Assembly: GCF_021290985.1 (NCBI RefSeq)
Contig: NZ_JAJOYU010000003.1
Location: 1-64,000 of the forward strand
Direction: 5' to 3'
Source: Rheinheimera soli
Lineage (GTDB): Bacteria > Pseudomonadota > Gammaproteobacteria > Enterobacterales > Alteromonadaceae
DNA length: 64,000 nucleotides
The position numbers were made by a program, and so were the translations under genes. Under the pieces are notes generated by a model that saw only the letters and a list, made by a program, of their open reading frames with translations, was not told the origin of the DNA and ran no database searches. Shown one piece after another: positions 23,510-33,527 of this stretch (positions within the stretch are counted from its first letter, which is position 1; the number at the start of each line of letters is the position of its first letter).

Positions 23510-24868
23510 ATGCATATTCATATTTTAGGCATTTGTGGCACTTTTATGGGCGGTATTGCCGCTATCGCAAAAAGTCTTGGGCATAAAGTCACAGGCTCTG
23601 ACGCCAATGTGTACCCGCCTATGAGCACTCAGCTGGAACAATTGGGTATAGAACTGACTCAGGGCTATGATCCGGTGCAGCTGCAACCAGCCCCTGATCT
23701 GGTGATTATTGGTAATGCCATGTCAAGGGGCAACCCTGCCGTGGAATATACGCTGGATCAGAATATTCCCTACAGCTCAGGCCCGCAGTGGCTGGCTGAA
23801 CAAGTGCTGCATCAGCGCTGGGTGCTGGCTGTGTCTGGTACTCATGGTAAAACTACCACCAGCAGCATGCTGGCCTGGGTGCTGGAGTATGCGGGTTTAA
23901 AGCCTGGCTTTTTAATAGGAGGTATTCCACAGAATTTTGACAGCTCGGCCCGTTTAGGTGATTCGCCGTTTTTTGTCATTGAAGCCGATGAATACGACAC
24001 CGCCTTTTTTGATAAGCGTTCCAAGTTTGTACATTACAGACCCCGTACTTTGGTGATTAATAATCTGGAATACGATCACGCCGATATTTTCCCTGATTTA
24101 GCCGCTATTCAGCGTCAGTTCCATCATTTGCTGCGTATGGTGCCATCCACTGGCCTGGTGTTAAGCCCGGCCCATGTTGACGCAGTGGATCAAACTTTAG
24201 CTATGGGCTGCTGGAGTGAGCAGCAACGTTATGGCAAAGACTGGACAGTGCAATTAAAACAGCCGGATGGCAGTGTGTTTGAATTGTTTTACATGGCGGT
24301 ATCACAAGGCACCTTACATTGGGATTTATGTGGCAACCATAATGTCGAAAACGCCGTCATGGCGATAGCTGCTGCGCGCCATGTCGGTGTGCCTGTGGCT
24401 GTGTCTATTGAAGCCTTAACTCAGTTTGTCGCGCCAAAACGCCGGATGGAACTCAAAGGTACAGTCAAAGGCATTGCTGTGTACGACGATTTTGCTCACC
24501 ACCCAACTGCTATTGAAACCACTTTAGCCGGTTTAAGAGCGCGTGTAGGGGATGCAAAAATTTGGGCAGTGCTGGAGCCGAGATCCAATACCATGCGAAT
24601 GGGCGTACATAAGTCGGCTATCGCTGATTCCTTGCATGATGCTAATAACGTGCTGCTGTTTGAACCTGCTAATTCTGGCTGGTCTTTGGCTGCTGTGGCA
24701 GAACAAATGCCGGGCAGAGCTACCGTATTTCAGTCAGTGGAATTAATAGTGGCTGCTTTGGTTGAAAAAGCATCCGCAGGGGATCATATAGTCATTATGA
24801 GCAATGGCGGTTTTGGTGGTATACATCAAAAGTTGCTGGACGCATTATCTGCAGCCCGTCGTACTTGA
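23510..24868 (+). CDS. mpl: UDP-MurNAc:L-Ala-gamma-D-Glu-meso-DAP ligase Mpl
   Basis: A 452-residue Mur-ligase-family enzyme that reattaches the recycled murein tripeptide to UDP-MurNAc. HILGICGTFMGGIA opens the N-terminal Rossmann-like domain, SGTHGKTTTSSM (residues 109-120) is the ATP loop, EADEYDTAF and NNLEYDHADIF follow, and SNGGFGGIHQKLL lies near the end. AAGGA precedes the ATG. The last codons (Arg-Arg-Thr-stop) are encoded by the terminus of an ERIC-like repeat, giving a slightly different C-terminal tail from the E. coli enzyme. Confidence 0.96.
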   Translation: MHIHILGICGTFMGGIAAIAKSLGHKVTGSDANVYPPMSTQLEQLGIELTQGYDPVQLQPAPDLVIIGNAMSRGNPAVEYTLDQNIPYSSGPQWLAEQVLHQRWVLAVSGTHGKTTTSSMLAWVLEYAGLKPGFLIGGIPQNFDSSARLGDSPFFVIEADEYDTAFFDKRSKFVHYRPRTLVINNLEYDHADIFPDLAAIQRQFHHLLRMVPSTGLVLSPAHVDAVDQTLAMGCWSEQQRYGKDWTVQLKQPDGSVFELFYMAVSQGTLHWDLCGNHNVENAVMAIAAARHVGVPVAVSIEALTQFVAPKRRMELKGTVKGIAVYDDFAHHPTAIETTLAGLRARVGDAKIWAVLEPRSNTMRMGVHKSAIADSLHDANNVLLFEPANSGWSLAAVAEQMPGRATVFQSVELIVAALVEKASAGDHIVIMSNGGFGGIHQKLLDALSAARRT

Positions 24869-24975
24869 AGCTACAGCTTTGTTGGCTGCCTTTTCGCGCC
24901 CCAGTCACATAGGTTAACTATGCTCCTGGGGTCTTGAACACTTGCCGCCTCCCTGCAACTCCAATTACTTAGGGT
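24855..24975 (-). repeat. ERIC-like repeat, copy B
   Basis: This roughly 120-bp element begins CCCGTCGTACTTGAAG, carries the central palindrome CCCCAGTCACATAG / CTATGCTCCTGGGG, then CTTGCCGCCTCCCTGCAACT, and ends CAATTACTTAGGG. It matches copy A over its whole length in inverse orientation and follows the ERIC consensus. It overlaps the last codons and stop of mpl and separates mpl from ubiX. Confidence 0.87.
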
Positions 24976-25024
24976 TCGGATCAGCGGGAAAAAATAAGTG
25001 TCATCATTTTATAAAGAGAACTCC

Positions 25025-25639
25025 ATGACCCAAGAAGTCACCTTAGCTTTTACCGGCGCTTCAGGCGCTGGTTATGGCTGGCGTTTGCTGGAAAACTTAC
25101 TGGCGCAACAGGTCAAAGTGCATCTGCTGATTTCCAGCGCGGCCCGCGTTGTATTTGCCACTGAATATGATTTAAAGCTGCCGGGCGGCCCTGAAGCCTG
25201 TCGCGATTTTATTCTGGATAAAACCGGTGCCAGTAAAGAGCTGTTAGCCGTGTATGGCAAAGATGATTGGTTTTCGCCTTGTGCTTCAGGCTCTGCTGCA
25301 CCGAAACAAATGGTGATTTGCCCTTGTTCTACCGGCACAGCAGCAGCTATTGCTCATGGCATGAGTGACAATCTGATTGAACGCGCAGCTGATGTAGTAT
25401 TGAAAGAGCGCGGTCAGCTCATCATAGTGCCACGCGAAACTCCGTTAAGTACCATTCATCTGGAAAACCTGCTGGCCTTATCCAAAGCTGGCGCTGTGGT
25501 GATGCCGGCTGCGCCTGGTTTTTATCATCAGCCTCAATCTGTCGATGACTTAATCGACTTTATGGTGGCACGCATTCTTGACCATTTAGGTTTAAAGCAA
25601 CAGTTAGTCAGCCGTTGGGGCTATGGAGATCAGCAGTGA
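25025..25639 (+). CDS. ubiX: Flavin prenyltransferase UbiX
   Basis: 204 residues from the ATG at 25025 (an in-frame GTG lies at 24998). The N-terminal [18 protein letters not shown] is the FMN-binding start of UbiX/Pad1 proteins; [20 protein letters not shown] and the C-terminal [16 protein letters not shown] are equally typical. UbiX makes prenylated FMN, the cofactor of UbiD in ubiquinone synthesis. No ubiD is in the window. Its stop codon overlaps the GTG start of the yadG-like gene (GTGA), so the three genes ubiX-yadG-yadH are probably one transcript. Confidence 0.94.
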   Translation: MTQEVTLAFTGASGAGYGWRLLENLLAQQVKVHLLISSAARVVFATEYDLKLPGGPEACRDFILDKTGASKELLAVYGKDDWFSPCASGSAAPKQMVICPCSTGTAAAIAHGMSDNLIERAADVVLKERGQLIIVPRETPLSTIHLENLLALSKAGAVVMPAAPGFYHQPQSVDDLIDFMVARILDHLGLKQQLVSRWGYGDQQ

Positions 25640-26562
25640 CCTTAGCGTTAGAAATTAAACAGTTACACAAGGTGTATAAAAGTGGCACCGTCGCTTTAAC
25701 TGGTATTGATCTGGAAGTGCAGCAAGGCGACTTTTTTGCCTTATTAGGCCCGAATGGCGCAGGCAAAAGTACCAGCATTGGCATTATCAGTTCACTGGTC
25801 AATAAAAGCAGCGGCACCGTCAAAGTCTTTGATTATGATCTGGACACTCACCTGGAAGATGCCAAAAGCCAATTGGGTTTAGTGCCACAGGAATTTAACT
25901 TCAACCAGTTTGAAACTGTGCTGCAAATTGTACTGAATCAGGCTGGTTATTATGGGGTGCCGCGTTCTGTCGCTATAGTGCGGGCAGAAAAATACTTAGG
26001 TCAGCTTGGCTTGTGGGAAAAACGCAACGCCCGCTCGCGTGAACTCTCTGGTGGTATGAAACGCCGTCTGATGATAGCCCGTGCTTTAATGCATGAACCT
26101 AAGTTACTGATTTTAGATGAACCTACAGCTGGGGTTGATATTGAACTGCGCCGTTCTATGTGGGAATTCCTTAAAGAAATTAACCAGCAGGGTGTGACCA
26201 TTATTCTGACCACCCACTATCTGGAAGAAGCAGAGTCTTTGTGTCGCAATATCGCCATCATCGACAAAGGCCAAATTGTCGAAAATACCAGTATGAAAAA
26301 CCTGCTGAGTAAACTCAATAAAGAAACCTTTTTACTCGATATAGCGCCTACTGAGGCTCTGATCACGCTGGATGGTTATACCTTCCGGCAGAAAGACAGC
26401 CATAGCCTGGAAGTGGATGTCGTCAAAGCTCAGGGCTTAAATGGCGTATTCAGCGCTTTAACTGCGCAGGGCATTCAGGTGCTTTCCATGCGTAACAAAG
26501 CCAACCGTCTGGAAGAATTGTTTGTCAGTCTGGTTGAAAACGGACGTGGAGCCAAAGCATGA
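25636..26562 (+). CDS. yadG: ABC transporter ATP-binding protein, YadG type
   Basis: 308 residues from the GTG at 25636, the same length as E. coli YadG. Walker A is GPNGAGKST (near residue 40), the signature is LSGGMKRR, Walker B is [10 protein letters not shown], and TTHYLEEAE holds the switch His. It pairs with the permease that overlaps it by 4 bp. YadGH is an ABC-2-type exporter whose substrate is not known. GGAG precedes the GTG. In E. coli yadGH lies near panD; here it sits behind ubiX instead. Confidence 0.92.
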   Translation: MTLALEIKQLHKVYKSGTVALTGIDLEVQQGDFFALLGPNGAGKSTSIGIISSLVNKSSGTVKVFDYDLDTHLEDAKSQLGLVPQEFNFNQFETVLQIVLNQAGYYGVPRSVAIVRAEKYLGQLGLWEKRNARSRELSGGMKRRLMIARALMHEPKLLILDEPTAGVDIELRRSMWEFLKEINQQGVTIILTTHYLEEAESLCRNIAIIDKGQIVENTSMKNLLSKLNKETFLLDIAPTEALITLDGYTFRQKDSHSLEVDVVKAQGLNGVFSALTAQGIQVLSMRNKANRLEELFVSLVENGRGAKA

Positions 26563-27329
26563 GTTCACGTAATTTAATAGCGCTACAAAGTATTCTCTAT
26601 AAAGAAACCAACAGATTTATGCGTATTTGGGTGCAAACTCTGGTGCCCCCCGCCATTACCATGACTTTGTATTTTGTCATTTTTGGTGCTTTGGTTGGCT
26701 CGCGTATTGGTGATATGGGTGGCTTCAGTTATATGGAGTTTATTGTGCCTGGCCTTATTATGATGTCAGTGATCACCAACTCCTACTCGAACGTGGCTTC
26801 GTCTTTTTTTAGCGCTAAGTTTCAGCGTAATGTCGAAGAGCTGTTAGTGGCTCCTGTGCCTAACTACATCATAGTGCTGGGGTATGTCGGCGGTGGTGTG
26901 GCGCGAGGCATTCTGGTGGGGTTAATAGTGTCTTTGTTATCGCTGTTTTTTGTCGATATCAAAGTGCATCACTTGTTTATTCTGATGTCGACCGTGGTGC
27001 TCACTGCCACCTTGTTTTCGCTGGCCGGTTTAATTAACGCTATTTACGCTAAAACTTTTGATGACATCAGCATTATCCCTACTTTTGTGCTGACGCCTTT
27101 AACCTATTTAGGTGGGGTGTTTTATTCACTGAGTTTATTGCCACAATTCTGGCAATACGTATCGCAAATCAACCCTATCGTTTATATGGTCAACGCCTTC
27201 CGTTACGGCTTTTTAGGTGTCAGTGATGTCAATCTGGTGTTTGCGTTTAGTGTGATTATTGGCTTTATTCTGGTGTTTTTTAGCTTTGCTATGTATCTAA
27301 TTAATAAAGGCACAGGATTGAGAAGTTAA
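26559..27329 (+). CDS. yadH: ABC transporter permease, YadH type
   Basis: 256 residues, as in E. coli YadH. Six hydrophobic segments of the ABC-2 permease family are visible, with family motifs FIVPGLIMMSVITNSYSNV, KFQRNVEELLVAPV and PLTYLGGVFYSLSLLP. It overlaps the ATP-binding gene by 4 bp (ATGA) and forms the membrane part of the exporter. The substrate is unknown. Confidence 0.92.
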   Translation: MSSRNLIALQSILYKETNRFMRIWVQTLVPPAITMTLYFVIFGALVGSRIGDMGGFSYMEFIVPGLIMMSVITNSYSNVASSFFSAKFQRNVEELLVAPVPNYIIVLGYVGGGVARGILVGLIVSLLSLFFVDIKVHHLFILMSTVVLTATLFSLAGLINAIYAKTFDDISIIPTFVLTPLTYLGGVFYSLSLLPQFWQYVSQINPIVYMVNAFRYGFLGVSDVNLVFAFSVIIGFILVFFSFAMYLINKGTGLRS

Positions 27330-27433
27330 AAAACTGAGACTGAAAGAATCAAAAAAAGATGCTTAGATAGCAGGAGTTCCGGGCTTTACTGAGCATCATC
27401 AGCACCGCAGAAAAATACCAGTAAATTGCTCAG

Positions 27434-27470
27434 GCAGACAGAGCTCCGGTATAAACCGGAACTCTGTCTG
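27434..27470 (-). terminator. Long inverted repeat at the end of chrA
   Basis: GCAGACAGAGCTCCGGT and ACCGGAACTCTGTCTGC form a 17-bp stem with one mismatch and a 3-4 nt loop. It lies 12 bp beyond the chrA stop codon and downstream of yadH, so it may end both convergent transcripts, although the T tract is poor. Confidence 0.65.
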
Positions 27471-27482
27471 CATCTTCAACCC

Positions 27483-28853
27483 TTATACGAATGTCATAAA
27501 CAGCAGCCCTATGACTGCGCAGCCTGCAATGACTTTCATCACGTTCACTTTGTACTGAAACAACGCGACAAAAGCGGCCACAGCAATCAAGGCCGAAGGC
27601 CAGTCAAAGCCTGCCAGCAGATCATCCCCAAAGCCTTGTGGCCACAGCACATGATAGGCAAAAAACAATGCCAGATTTAAAATCACACCAACCACAGCAG
27701 CCGTAATGGCGGATAAAGGAGCTGTAAATTTCAGGTCGTTATGGGTGGTTTCGATAAAAGGCGCTCCGGCAAAGATAAAAATAAAGGAAGGTAAAAAGGT
27801 AAACCAGGTGACAATACAAGCGGCCAGAGCACCGGCCAGAAATACCATGTCTGGTCCAAATACTGCTTTGACATAAGCGCCGACAAAACCCACAAAGGCC
27901 ACCACCATAATCAGTGGCCCAGGTGTGGTTTCACCTAAGGCGAGGCCATCAATCATTTGGGTGGGGGTCAGCCAGCCATAATGATCCACCGCGCCCTGAT
28001 ACACATAAGGCAATACCGCATAAGCTCCGCCAAAGGTCAGCAGTGCGGCTGTGGTAAAAAACCATGCCATTTGCGTCAGGGTATGTTCCCAGCCAAAGAT
28101 GGCATTCAAAAGTGCCATAGGAACAGTCCATAACACCAGACCCGTGATACAAATAAGCAGTAAGCGTGGCCATGAAAACAAGGCGTGCTCTGGAGTAGGC
28201 GTATAATCGTCAATCAGAGCCGCACCATAGAATTTTCCACTCTGTTGATGGCCTGAAGCAGCAGTAAAAGAGGCAGGGTAAAAACGACCTCCTGCATATC
28301 CCACCAGAGCAGCCACCAGCACTATGTATGGAAAAGGCACATCCAGCGCAAAAATGGCGACAAAGGCTGCGGCGGCTATGCCCCATAACATTCTGTTTTT
28401 CAGCGCTTTAGAGCCTATTCTGTGTGCGGCTTGTGCGACGATAGCAGCGACAGCGGGTTTGATACCGTAAAACAAGCCTGCGACCCAGCTGATATCGCCA
28501 AAAGCAATGTAAACCCATGACAGCAAAATCAGAATAATCAAAGACGGCAGGACAAATAACACACCGGCCATAATTCCGCCCCAGGTTTTATGCATCAGCC
28601 AGCCGATGTAGGTCGCCAGTTGCTGAGCTTCAGGTCCTGGTAGCACCATACAATAATTCAGTGCATGTAAAAACCGCCGTTCACTCAACCAGCGCCTGCG
28701 TTCCACCAGCTCCTGATGCATAATGGCGATCTGTCCGGCTGGCCCACCAAAACTGATAAAGCCAAGCTTGAGCCAGAACAAAAATGCCTGCCAGAAACTG
28801 ACAGGGGTCAGGTTGTTATCCTGTGCAACTCCCTCTTGTGTGGTCTGATCCAT
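27483..28853 (-). CDS. chrA: Chromate efflux transporter ChrA
   Basis: 456 residues, the bidomain (long-chain) CHR class. Each half begins with a family motif: FWLKLGFISFGGPAGQIAIM and, in the second half, FFTTAALLTFGGAYAVLPYV. PGPEAQQLATYIGW in the first half and GETTPGPLIMVVAFVGF in the second are equally typical. About ten membrane helices are visible. ChrA expels chromate from the cytosol using the membrane potential. It begins 2 bp after the chrB stop codon, so the two are one operon. Confidence 0.93.
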   Translation of the reverse strand: MDQTTQEGVAQDNNLTPVSFWQAFLFWLKLGFISFGGPAGQIAIMHQELVERRRWLSERRFLHALNYCMVLPGPEAQQLATYIGWLMHKTWGGIMAGVLFVLPSLIILILLSWVYIAFGDISWVAGLFYGIKPAVAAIVAQAAHRIGSKALKNRMLWGIAAAAFVAIFALDVPFPYIVLVAALVGYAGGRFYPASFTAASGHQQSGKFYGAALIDDYTPTPEHALFSWPRLLLICITGLVLWTVPMALLNAIFGWEHTLTQMAWFFTTAALLTFGGAYAVLPYVYQGAVDHYGWLTPTQMIDGLALGETTPGPLIMVVAFVGFVGAYVKAVFGPDMVFLAGALAACIVTWFTFLPSFIFIFAGAPFIETTHNDLKFTAPLSAITAAVVGVILNLALFFAYHVLWPQGFGDDLLAGFDWPSALIAVAAFVALFQYKVNVMKVIAGCAVIGLLFMTFV

Positions 28854-28855
28854 AA

Positions 28856-29782
28856 CTATCCTTTTTCGGTAAATGAAGTGAGTAAAGCGTCGAATACGGC
28901 GTGGCTGGCAAGGACTAATTGATCGTCATCCGTCAGCTTATTTCGTAATCCCCATAAAATCTGTTCAACCCCAAAAGCTTCCTCCGGTGCAGAGCCTCCG
29001 ACATCGAGAAAATGGACCAGCTGTGCCAGACGCAGCAAGGCGGGCGTCTGCAAAGCAAAGCTCTGGAGTAATACTTCAAAGGTGACACTGTGCTGATGGT
29101 GGCTAAAGCGGGCACCGTCAAAGTCAAAACCTATGGCATGTTTCGGACAGGGTTCAGGTGGAGTGAACCAGAGGAAGCGGGCTTGTGGGTCAATAAAGCG
29201 AAGAATTAACCAGCAACAGGCCATACGGTCTACCCAGGGCCGGGTGCGGGTGGCCCATACCTGAGCCTGGAAATCCTGGGTACTTAACTGCTCAATCCCC
29301 AACGAAACAGCATCAGGCTCGCCCGGAGTTAAACGCTTGTTCAGCATACGCTCCATCTCAGTCAAGGCTGCATCGGCCTGGGTTTTGGCCGAACCAGGGA
29401 AAAAATCAATGTCACTGATGCTTTTAAAGGATTTGCGTAATTTACGCAGCAGCCTGAATTGTTGAGTCAATTCGGCATCCGATCGCCGCAGCTCTGCAAT
29501 GTCCTGCAGCAGAGTTTCATAGTCTGCTGAGCGGTCAAACAAGAGTTCAAATCCAGCCGTGGTTGAATGTTCCGCCACTTCAAGCACATAAGCGGAGCCT
29601 TTAATTTTATCTATCTGCAGCGCAGTCTCATTGAAAAACTGCAACGCAGCGTCGCTCTCTGGCAGCACATAGACACCGTCCCTGAGCACAGCAGCACCCG
29701 AGGCTTTGAGACTTCGCCATAAACGAACCCGCTCCGTGGTCGTTTGAGTGGGTAGCGAGATAATAAGTAATAGGTATTTCAT
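28856..29782 (-). CDS. chrB: Chromate resistance protein ChrB
   Basis: 308 residues. The N-terminal half matches ChrB N-terminal domains (LLLIISLPTQTTTERVRLWR, LRDGVYVLP). The C-terminal ChrB domain carries TRTRPWVDRMACCWLILRF and HAIGFDFDGARFSHH, including the conserved Cys and His residues. ChrB is a chromate-responsive repressor of chr operons in other bacteria and may also aid chromate handling. It precedes chrA by 2 bp. A perfect palindrome with 11-bp arms lies 21 bp before its start codon and is a candidate binding site. Confidence 0.92.
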   Translation of the reverse strand: MKYLLLIISLPTQTTTERVRLWRSLKASGAAVLRDGVYVLPESDAALQFFNETALQIDKIKGSAYVLEVAEHSTTAGFELLFDRSADYETLLQDIAELRRSDAELTQQFRLLRKLRKSFKSISDIDFFPGSAKTQADAALTEMERMLNKRLTPGEPDAVSLGIEQLSTQDFQAQVWATRTRPWVDRMACCWLILRFIDPQARFLWFTPPEPCPKHAIGFDFDGARFSHHQHSVTFEVLLQSFALQTPALLRLAQLVHFLDVGGSAPEEAFGVEQILWGLRNKLTDDDQLVLASHAVFDALLTSFTEKG

Positions 29783-29802
29783 TAGGTGTTTACTTTGTTA
29801 CT

Positions 29803-29833
29803 TTTTATCAATAGTAGATGGATTGATAAAAAA
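29803..29833. promoter_or_regulatory. Palindromic candidate operator of chrBA
   Basis: TTTTTATCAAT, nine nucleotides, ATTGATAAAAA: both 11-bp arms match perfectly. It lies 20-51 bp upstream of the chrB start codon, within the expected promoter or leader. The spacing suits a dimeric repressor such as ChrB; this is inferred from position alone. Confidence 0.6.
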
Positions 29834-29894
29834 AAGAAAGCCGGGAAATTTTGACATCGGGAGAACAAACTCAGGCATAGCTGATTGCAAAGAT

Positions 29895-29950
29895 GCAGCC
29901 AGAAGGCAAATGACTCTGGCTGCTTAAGTTCTGCAACAGTGGTGTTGCAG
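29895..29950 (-). terminator. Two hairpins closing the RND efflux operon
   Basis: 29895-29923 has arms GCAGCCAGA / TCTGGCTGC. 29931-29950 has CTGCAACA-GTGG-TGTTGCAG. Both lie within 65 bp of the last stop codon of the efflux operon and before chrB. Neither has a strong T tract, yet together they suggest that the RND and chr genes are separate transcripts. Confidence 0.6.
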
Positions 29951-29959
29951 GTTTTACCT

Positions 29960-30349
29960 TCAGAAACTAAAACGCACCGTCATCGGCTGCTGGCTTTTGT
30001 CCTTCAGACTCAAAGCAACCTTAGCCCCATCGGGGATTTGGATATCGCTGGCGATTAGGCGGCTGCTGCCATCGGCTTTGAAAGTCGCATCTGTTTTTTT
30101 ACCTCCAGCTAATACTGTCAGTTGACCGCTCCAGCCCTCAACACTGGCTGCTTCGCCGTGATCGGTGACATATAAACTGGCTCCTGTTGCTTCACGCACC
30201 AACTCAAAAGCCAAATCATGTTTAGATTCCACCACACCGCCATGTTGCGGTTTAGCACCACCATGACTCCATGCAACCGGACTGGTCAGTACCAGGCTGG
30301 CCGCTAAAGCGGCAATAGCGAACATAGATTTTTTGTTTAACGTTTTCAT
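29960..30349 (-). CDS. Small His-containing periplasmic protein of the RND operon
   Basis: 129 residues from the ATG at 30349, which has AAGGAG 6 nt upstream. A signal peptide ends near SPVAWS and the mature protein starts HGGAKPQHGGVVESKHDL, with four His in the first 20 residues or so. The rest looks like a small beta domain (FELVREATGASLYVTDHGEA, then a C-terminal strand MTVRFSF). It is the last gene of the efflux operon, 53 bp after the RND pump gene. A periplasmic metal-carrier role like that of CusF is a guess from context; I do not recognise the fold. No Met/Trp CusF motif is seen. Confidence 0.75.
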   Translation of the reverse strand: MKTLNKKSMFAIAALAASLVLTSPVAWSHGGAKPQHGGVVESKHDLAFELVREATGASLYVTDHGEAASVEGWSGQLTVLAGGKKTDATFKADGSSRLIASDIQIPDGAKVALSLKDKSQQPMTVRFSF

Positions 30350-30402
30350 GTAATTCTCCTTGGCCGGCAGCTTCAGACAGGTGCTGCCGTTGAACCTGTT
30401 AT

Positions 30403-33400
30403 TTAAAGCTGCTCTGCTGACATGTTCACCAGCCGTTCTGTGGCTGCTTTGCCATATAACCAATACAACAAAGGGGTCAGCATGGTATCGAGCAAGGTGG
30501 AAGTCAGTAAGCCGGTAAAGATCACCACGGCAACCGGGTGCAGAATTTCTTTGCCCGGCTGATCAGCTGACAACAGCAGTGGCACCAGCGCAAAGGCAGT
30601 GACCAGAGACGTCATCAACACTGGTGTCAGTCGCTCCAGTGATCCCCTCATGATCATGCTCTGGCCAAAGACTTCACCTTCATGCCGGCACAAATTGACG
30701 TAATGACTGATTTTCAGAATGCCATTACGGGCTGCAATACCGGTCAGGGTAATAAAACCTACAACAGAAGCCACAGATAACGACAGTCCGGTCAGCCACA
30801 TAGCCAGCACACTACCGAGTAAAGCCATTGGCATAGTGCTCAGAATAATGGCTGCCAAAACCATGGACTGATAGCGCATGTAAAGCACTAAGGCAATCAA
30901 CACAAAAGACAGCAAAGCAAGTGCAGCCACCAATTGCATCGATTGTTCCTGTGCCAAAAACTGTCCTTCCAGACTGATAAAACTGTCTTCAGGCAATGGC
31001 GTTGCAGCCACCACAGTCCGGACTTGCTGTAATAACTCGCTGACATCGACGTTTTCGGCATTAGCGTACAGCACCAGGCGACGACGACCGTTTTCACGCA
31101 TCACCTGATTGGGGCCATCCGTCAAACTGATAGTCGCAATAGCCGATAACGGCACTTGTCCTGCCGGAGTGTTAATCAAAGTACGGGCCAAAGCTTCAGG
31201 TGTGCGTTGCTCGTCGGATAAACGCAGCACTAAATCAAAGGTTTTTAAACCATCCACCATTTGTCCCACCAGCTCCCCATCGGTCAGACTGGCTAACAAT
31301 GCTGTGGCTTGCCCCGGTGTTAAGCCGTGCTGCGCTGCTTTGCGTTGATCCAAACGAACACTGAGTTGCGGTATCAACACCTGCTTTTCAACACTCACAT
31401 CCACCAGCCCCGGCACTGTGCTTAATTGCTGGCGTAACTGCTCTGCTGTAGCACGCAGTGCATCTAAATCATCCCCAAAGACTTTGACTGCCAGTTGTGC
31501 CCGCACTCCGGACAATAAATGATCCAGGCGGTGCGAAATCGGCTGACCTATAGCCACCTGTGCAGGCAATACAGCGAGTTTTTGCCGAATTTCCGCCAGT
31601 ACTTCATCACGACTGCGCTCTGAAGCTTGTAAATCCACATCGACTTCGGCCGAATGCACGCCTTCTGCATGTTCGTCCAGTTCAGCACGGCCAGTACGAC
31701 GGCCGACTTGTGTTACTTCAGGCACAGTCAGTAGTAAAGATTCGGCCAGACGTCCCATCCGGTTGGCTTCCTCCAGCGAAGTACCGGGCTGTAATAGCAC
31801 GCCAAGTACCAGTGAACCCTCATTAAAAGCTGGTAAAAATGCCCGGGGTAAGGCAAAGACCGAGGCCAGCGCAAGCACTGCACTTAAGACTGCGCTGAGC
31901 AACAAGACTCTGGAGCGGCTAAAAGCCCAGCTCAGCCAACGTTGCTGCAGTTGCTTCAGCGCCTTGATCAAGCTGCTGTCGCCTTTCTCCAGTTGTTTCA
32001 TCTTTGGCAAAAGGTAATAACACAGCACTGGCGTGACAGTGACCGAAACCAGCATCGAGGCCAGTATGGAGACTATGTAAGCCAAACCTAAAGGTGAAAA
32101 TAACCGGCCTTCAATACCTGGCAAGGCGAATAAAGGTAAAAACACCAGCACCACAATAAAGGTGGCGTAAACAATACCAGAGCGTACTTCAACGCTGGCG
32201 CGCCAAATCACCTCAAGCACTGGCGTAGTGCTGCCTTGTTGTCGCCGCTGTTTTAGTCTGCGTAGAATGTTTTCGACATCAACTACCGCATCATCCACCA
32301 GTTCGCCTACAGCTATTGCCAATCCGCCCAGAGTCATCACATTAATAGACAAACCAAACCAGCGAAATACCAGCACAGTCACTGCCAGTGACAAGGGAAT
32401 GGCCAGCAAAGAGATGAATGTGGTGCGGGCTGACAGCAGAAACACAAATAAGATAATCAGTACCATCACGGCGCCATCCCGCAGCGCTTCAGTCACATTG
32501 CTGATGGATGAGGTAATAAAGTCAGCCTGACGAAACAAAATCTGCGGTGCTGCTATGCCTTGCGGCAAACCGGCTTTTAATTCGTCCAGCGCCACTTCAA
32601 TCTGACTGGTTAACCGGACTGTATCTGCATCCGGCTGTTTCTGGATATTCAGTATTACCGCAGGTTCGCCATTAAAGCCTGCATCGCCCCGTTTTACTGC
32701 GGCGGCAAAACCAACCTCTGCCACCTGTTCCAGATGCACAGCTTTGCCATTACGCCAGGCCACTGCGACCTGGCGTACATCCTCTAAAGCAATAGTGCGG
32801 GCCTGATGACGGATCAGAAACTCTCTGTTATTCAGATCCAGAAAACCACCACCTGCATTGGTGGAAAAACCTGCCAGTGCCTGACGAATGTCTTCAAGAC
32901 CAATACCTGCAGCTTGCATACGTTGTAAATCTGGGGTGACGCGGTATTGCCGTACTTCACCCCCAATAGGGATCACCTGCGAAATACCAGGAATAGCCAA
33001 TAGGCGTGGGCGTAGCACAAAATCGGCGTACTCCCTGGCTTGCATCGGTGACAGGCTGGCTTCCTGCGTCGCCTGTTGTTTAAGCGGCAGCGCAATCAGC
33101 ATGATTTCCCCCATAATGGACGAAACCGGCCCCATCACCGGAGTGATACTTTCCGGCAATTGCTCCCGGGCTAAAGTCAACCGCTCAGCAACCAGTTGCC
33201 TGTTGCGATAGATATCGGTATCCCAGTCAAACTCCACATACAAAATAGATAAGCCAATACCTGAAGTGGAACGGATACGGGTAACCCCAGTGACACCATT
33301 GAGCATATTTTCCAATGGAAAAGTCACCAGTTGTTCTACTTCTTCAGGCGCCATACCACCGGCTTCAGTCAGTACTGTGATCACAGGTTTATTCAGATCC

Positions 33401-33519
33401 GGAAACACATCCACCGGCAGCTCACGGGCTGTCCAGCTACCATAGATCAACAGCACCACAGCACTGATCAGCACAAAGAGGCGATGCTCCAGACTACGAC
33501 GAACTAATAAGTCAAACAT
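30403..33519 (-). CDS. Heavy-metal efflux RND transporter permease (CusA/CzcA family)
   Basis: 1038 residues, the usual HME-RND length. The N-terminus has [20 protein letters not shown], the family signature region. Twelve membrane helices and two periplasmic loops are in the expected order. The TM4 motif is [13 protein letters not shown] (about residue 410), which differs from both the CzcA type and the CusA type and belongs to an HME subgroup of less certain specificity. The pump would use the proton gradient to expel metal cations from the periplasm or cytosol. The adaptor gene lies 8 bp upstream. No outer-membrane factor gene is in the operon. Confidence 0.93.
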   Translation of the reverse strand: MFDLLVRRSLEHRLFVLISAVVLLIYGSWTARELPVDVFPDLNKPVITVLTEAGGMAPEEVEQLVTFPLENMLNGVTGVTRIRSTSGIGLSILYVEFDWDTDIYRNRQLVAERLTLAREQLPESITPVMGPVSSIMGEIMLIALPLKQQATQEASLSPMQAREYADFVLRPRLLAIPGISQVIPIGGEVRQYRVTPDLQRMQAAGIGLEDIRQALAGFSTNAGGGFLDLNNREFLIRHQARTIALEDVRQVAVAWRNGKAVHLEQVAEVGFAAAVKRGDAGFNGEPAVILNIQKQPDADTVRLTSQIEVALDELKAGLPQGIAAPQILFRQADFITSSISNVTEALRDGAVMVLIILFVFLLSARTTFISLLAIPLSLAVTVLVFRWFGLSINVMTLGGLAIAVGELVDDAVVDVENILRRLKQRRQQGSTTPVLEVIWRASVEVRSGIVYATFIVVLVFLPLFALPGIEGRLFSPLGLAYIVSILASMLVSVTVTPVLCYYLLPKMKQLEKGDSSLIKALKQLQQRWLSWAFSRSRVLLLSAVLSAVLALASVFALPRAFLPAFNEGSLVLGVLLQPGTSLEEANRMGRLAESLLLTVPEVTQVGRRTGRAELDEHAEGVHSAEVDVDLQASERSRDEVLAEIRQKLAVLPAQVAIGQPISHRLDHLLSGVRAQLAVKVFGDDLDALRATAEQLRQQLSTVPGLVDVSVEKQVLIPQLSVRLDQRKAAQHGLTPGQATALLASLTDGELVGQMVDGLKTFDLVLRLSDEQRTPEALARTLINTPAGQVPLSAIATISLTDGPNQVMRENGRRRLVLYANAENVDVSELLQQVRTVVAATPLPEDSFISLEGQFLAQEQSMQLVAALALLSFVLIALVLYMRYQSMVLAAIILSTMPMALLGSVLAMWLTGLSLSVASVVGFITLTGIAARNGILKISHYVNLCRHEGEVFGQSMIMRGSLERLTPVLMTSLVTAFALVPLLLSADQPGKEILHPVAVVIFTGLLTSTLLDTMLTPLLYWLYGKAATERLVNMSAEQL

Positions 33520-33527
33520 CCGGCCTC

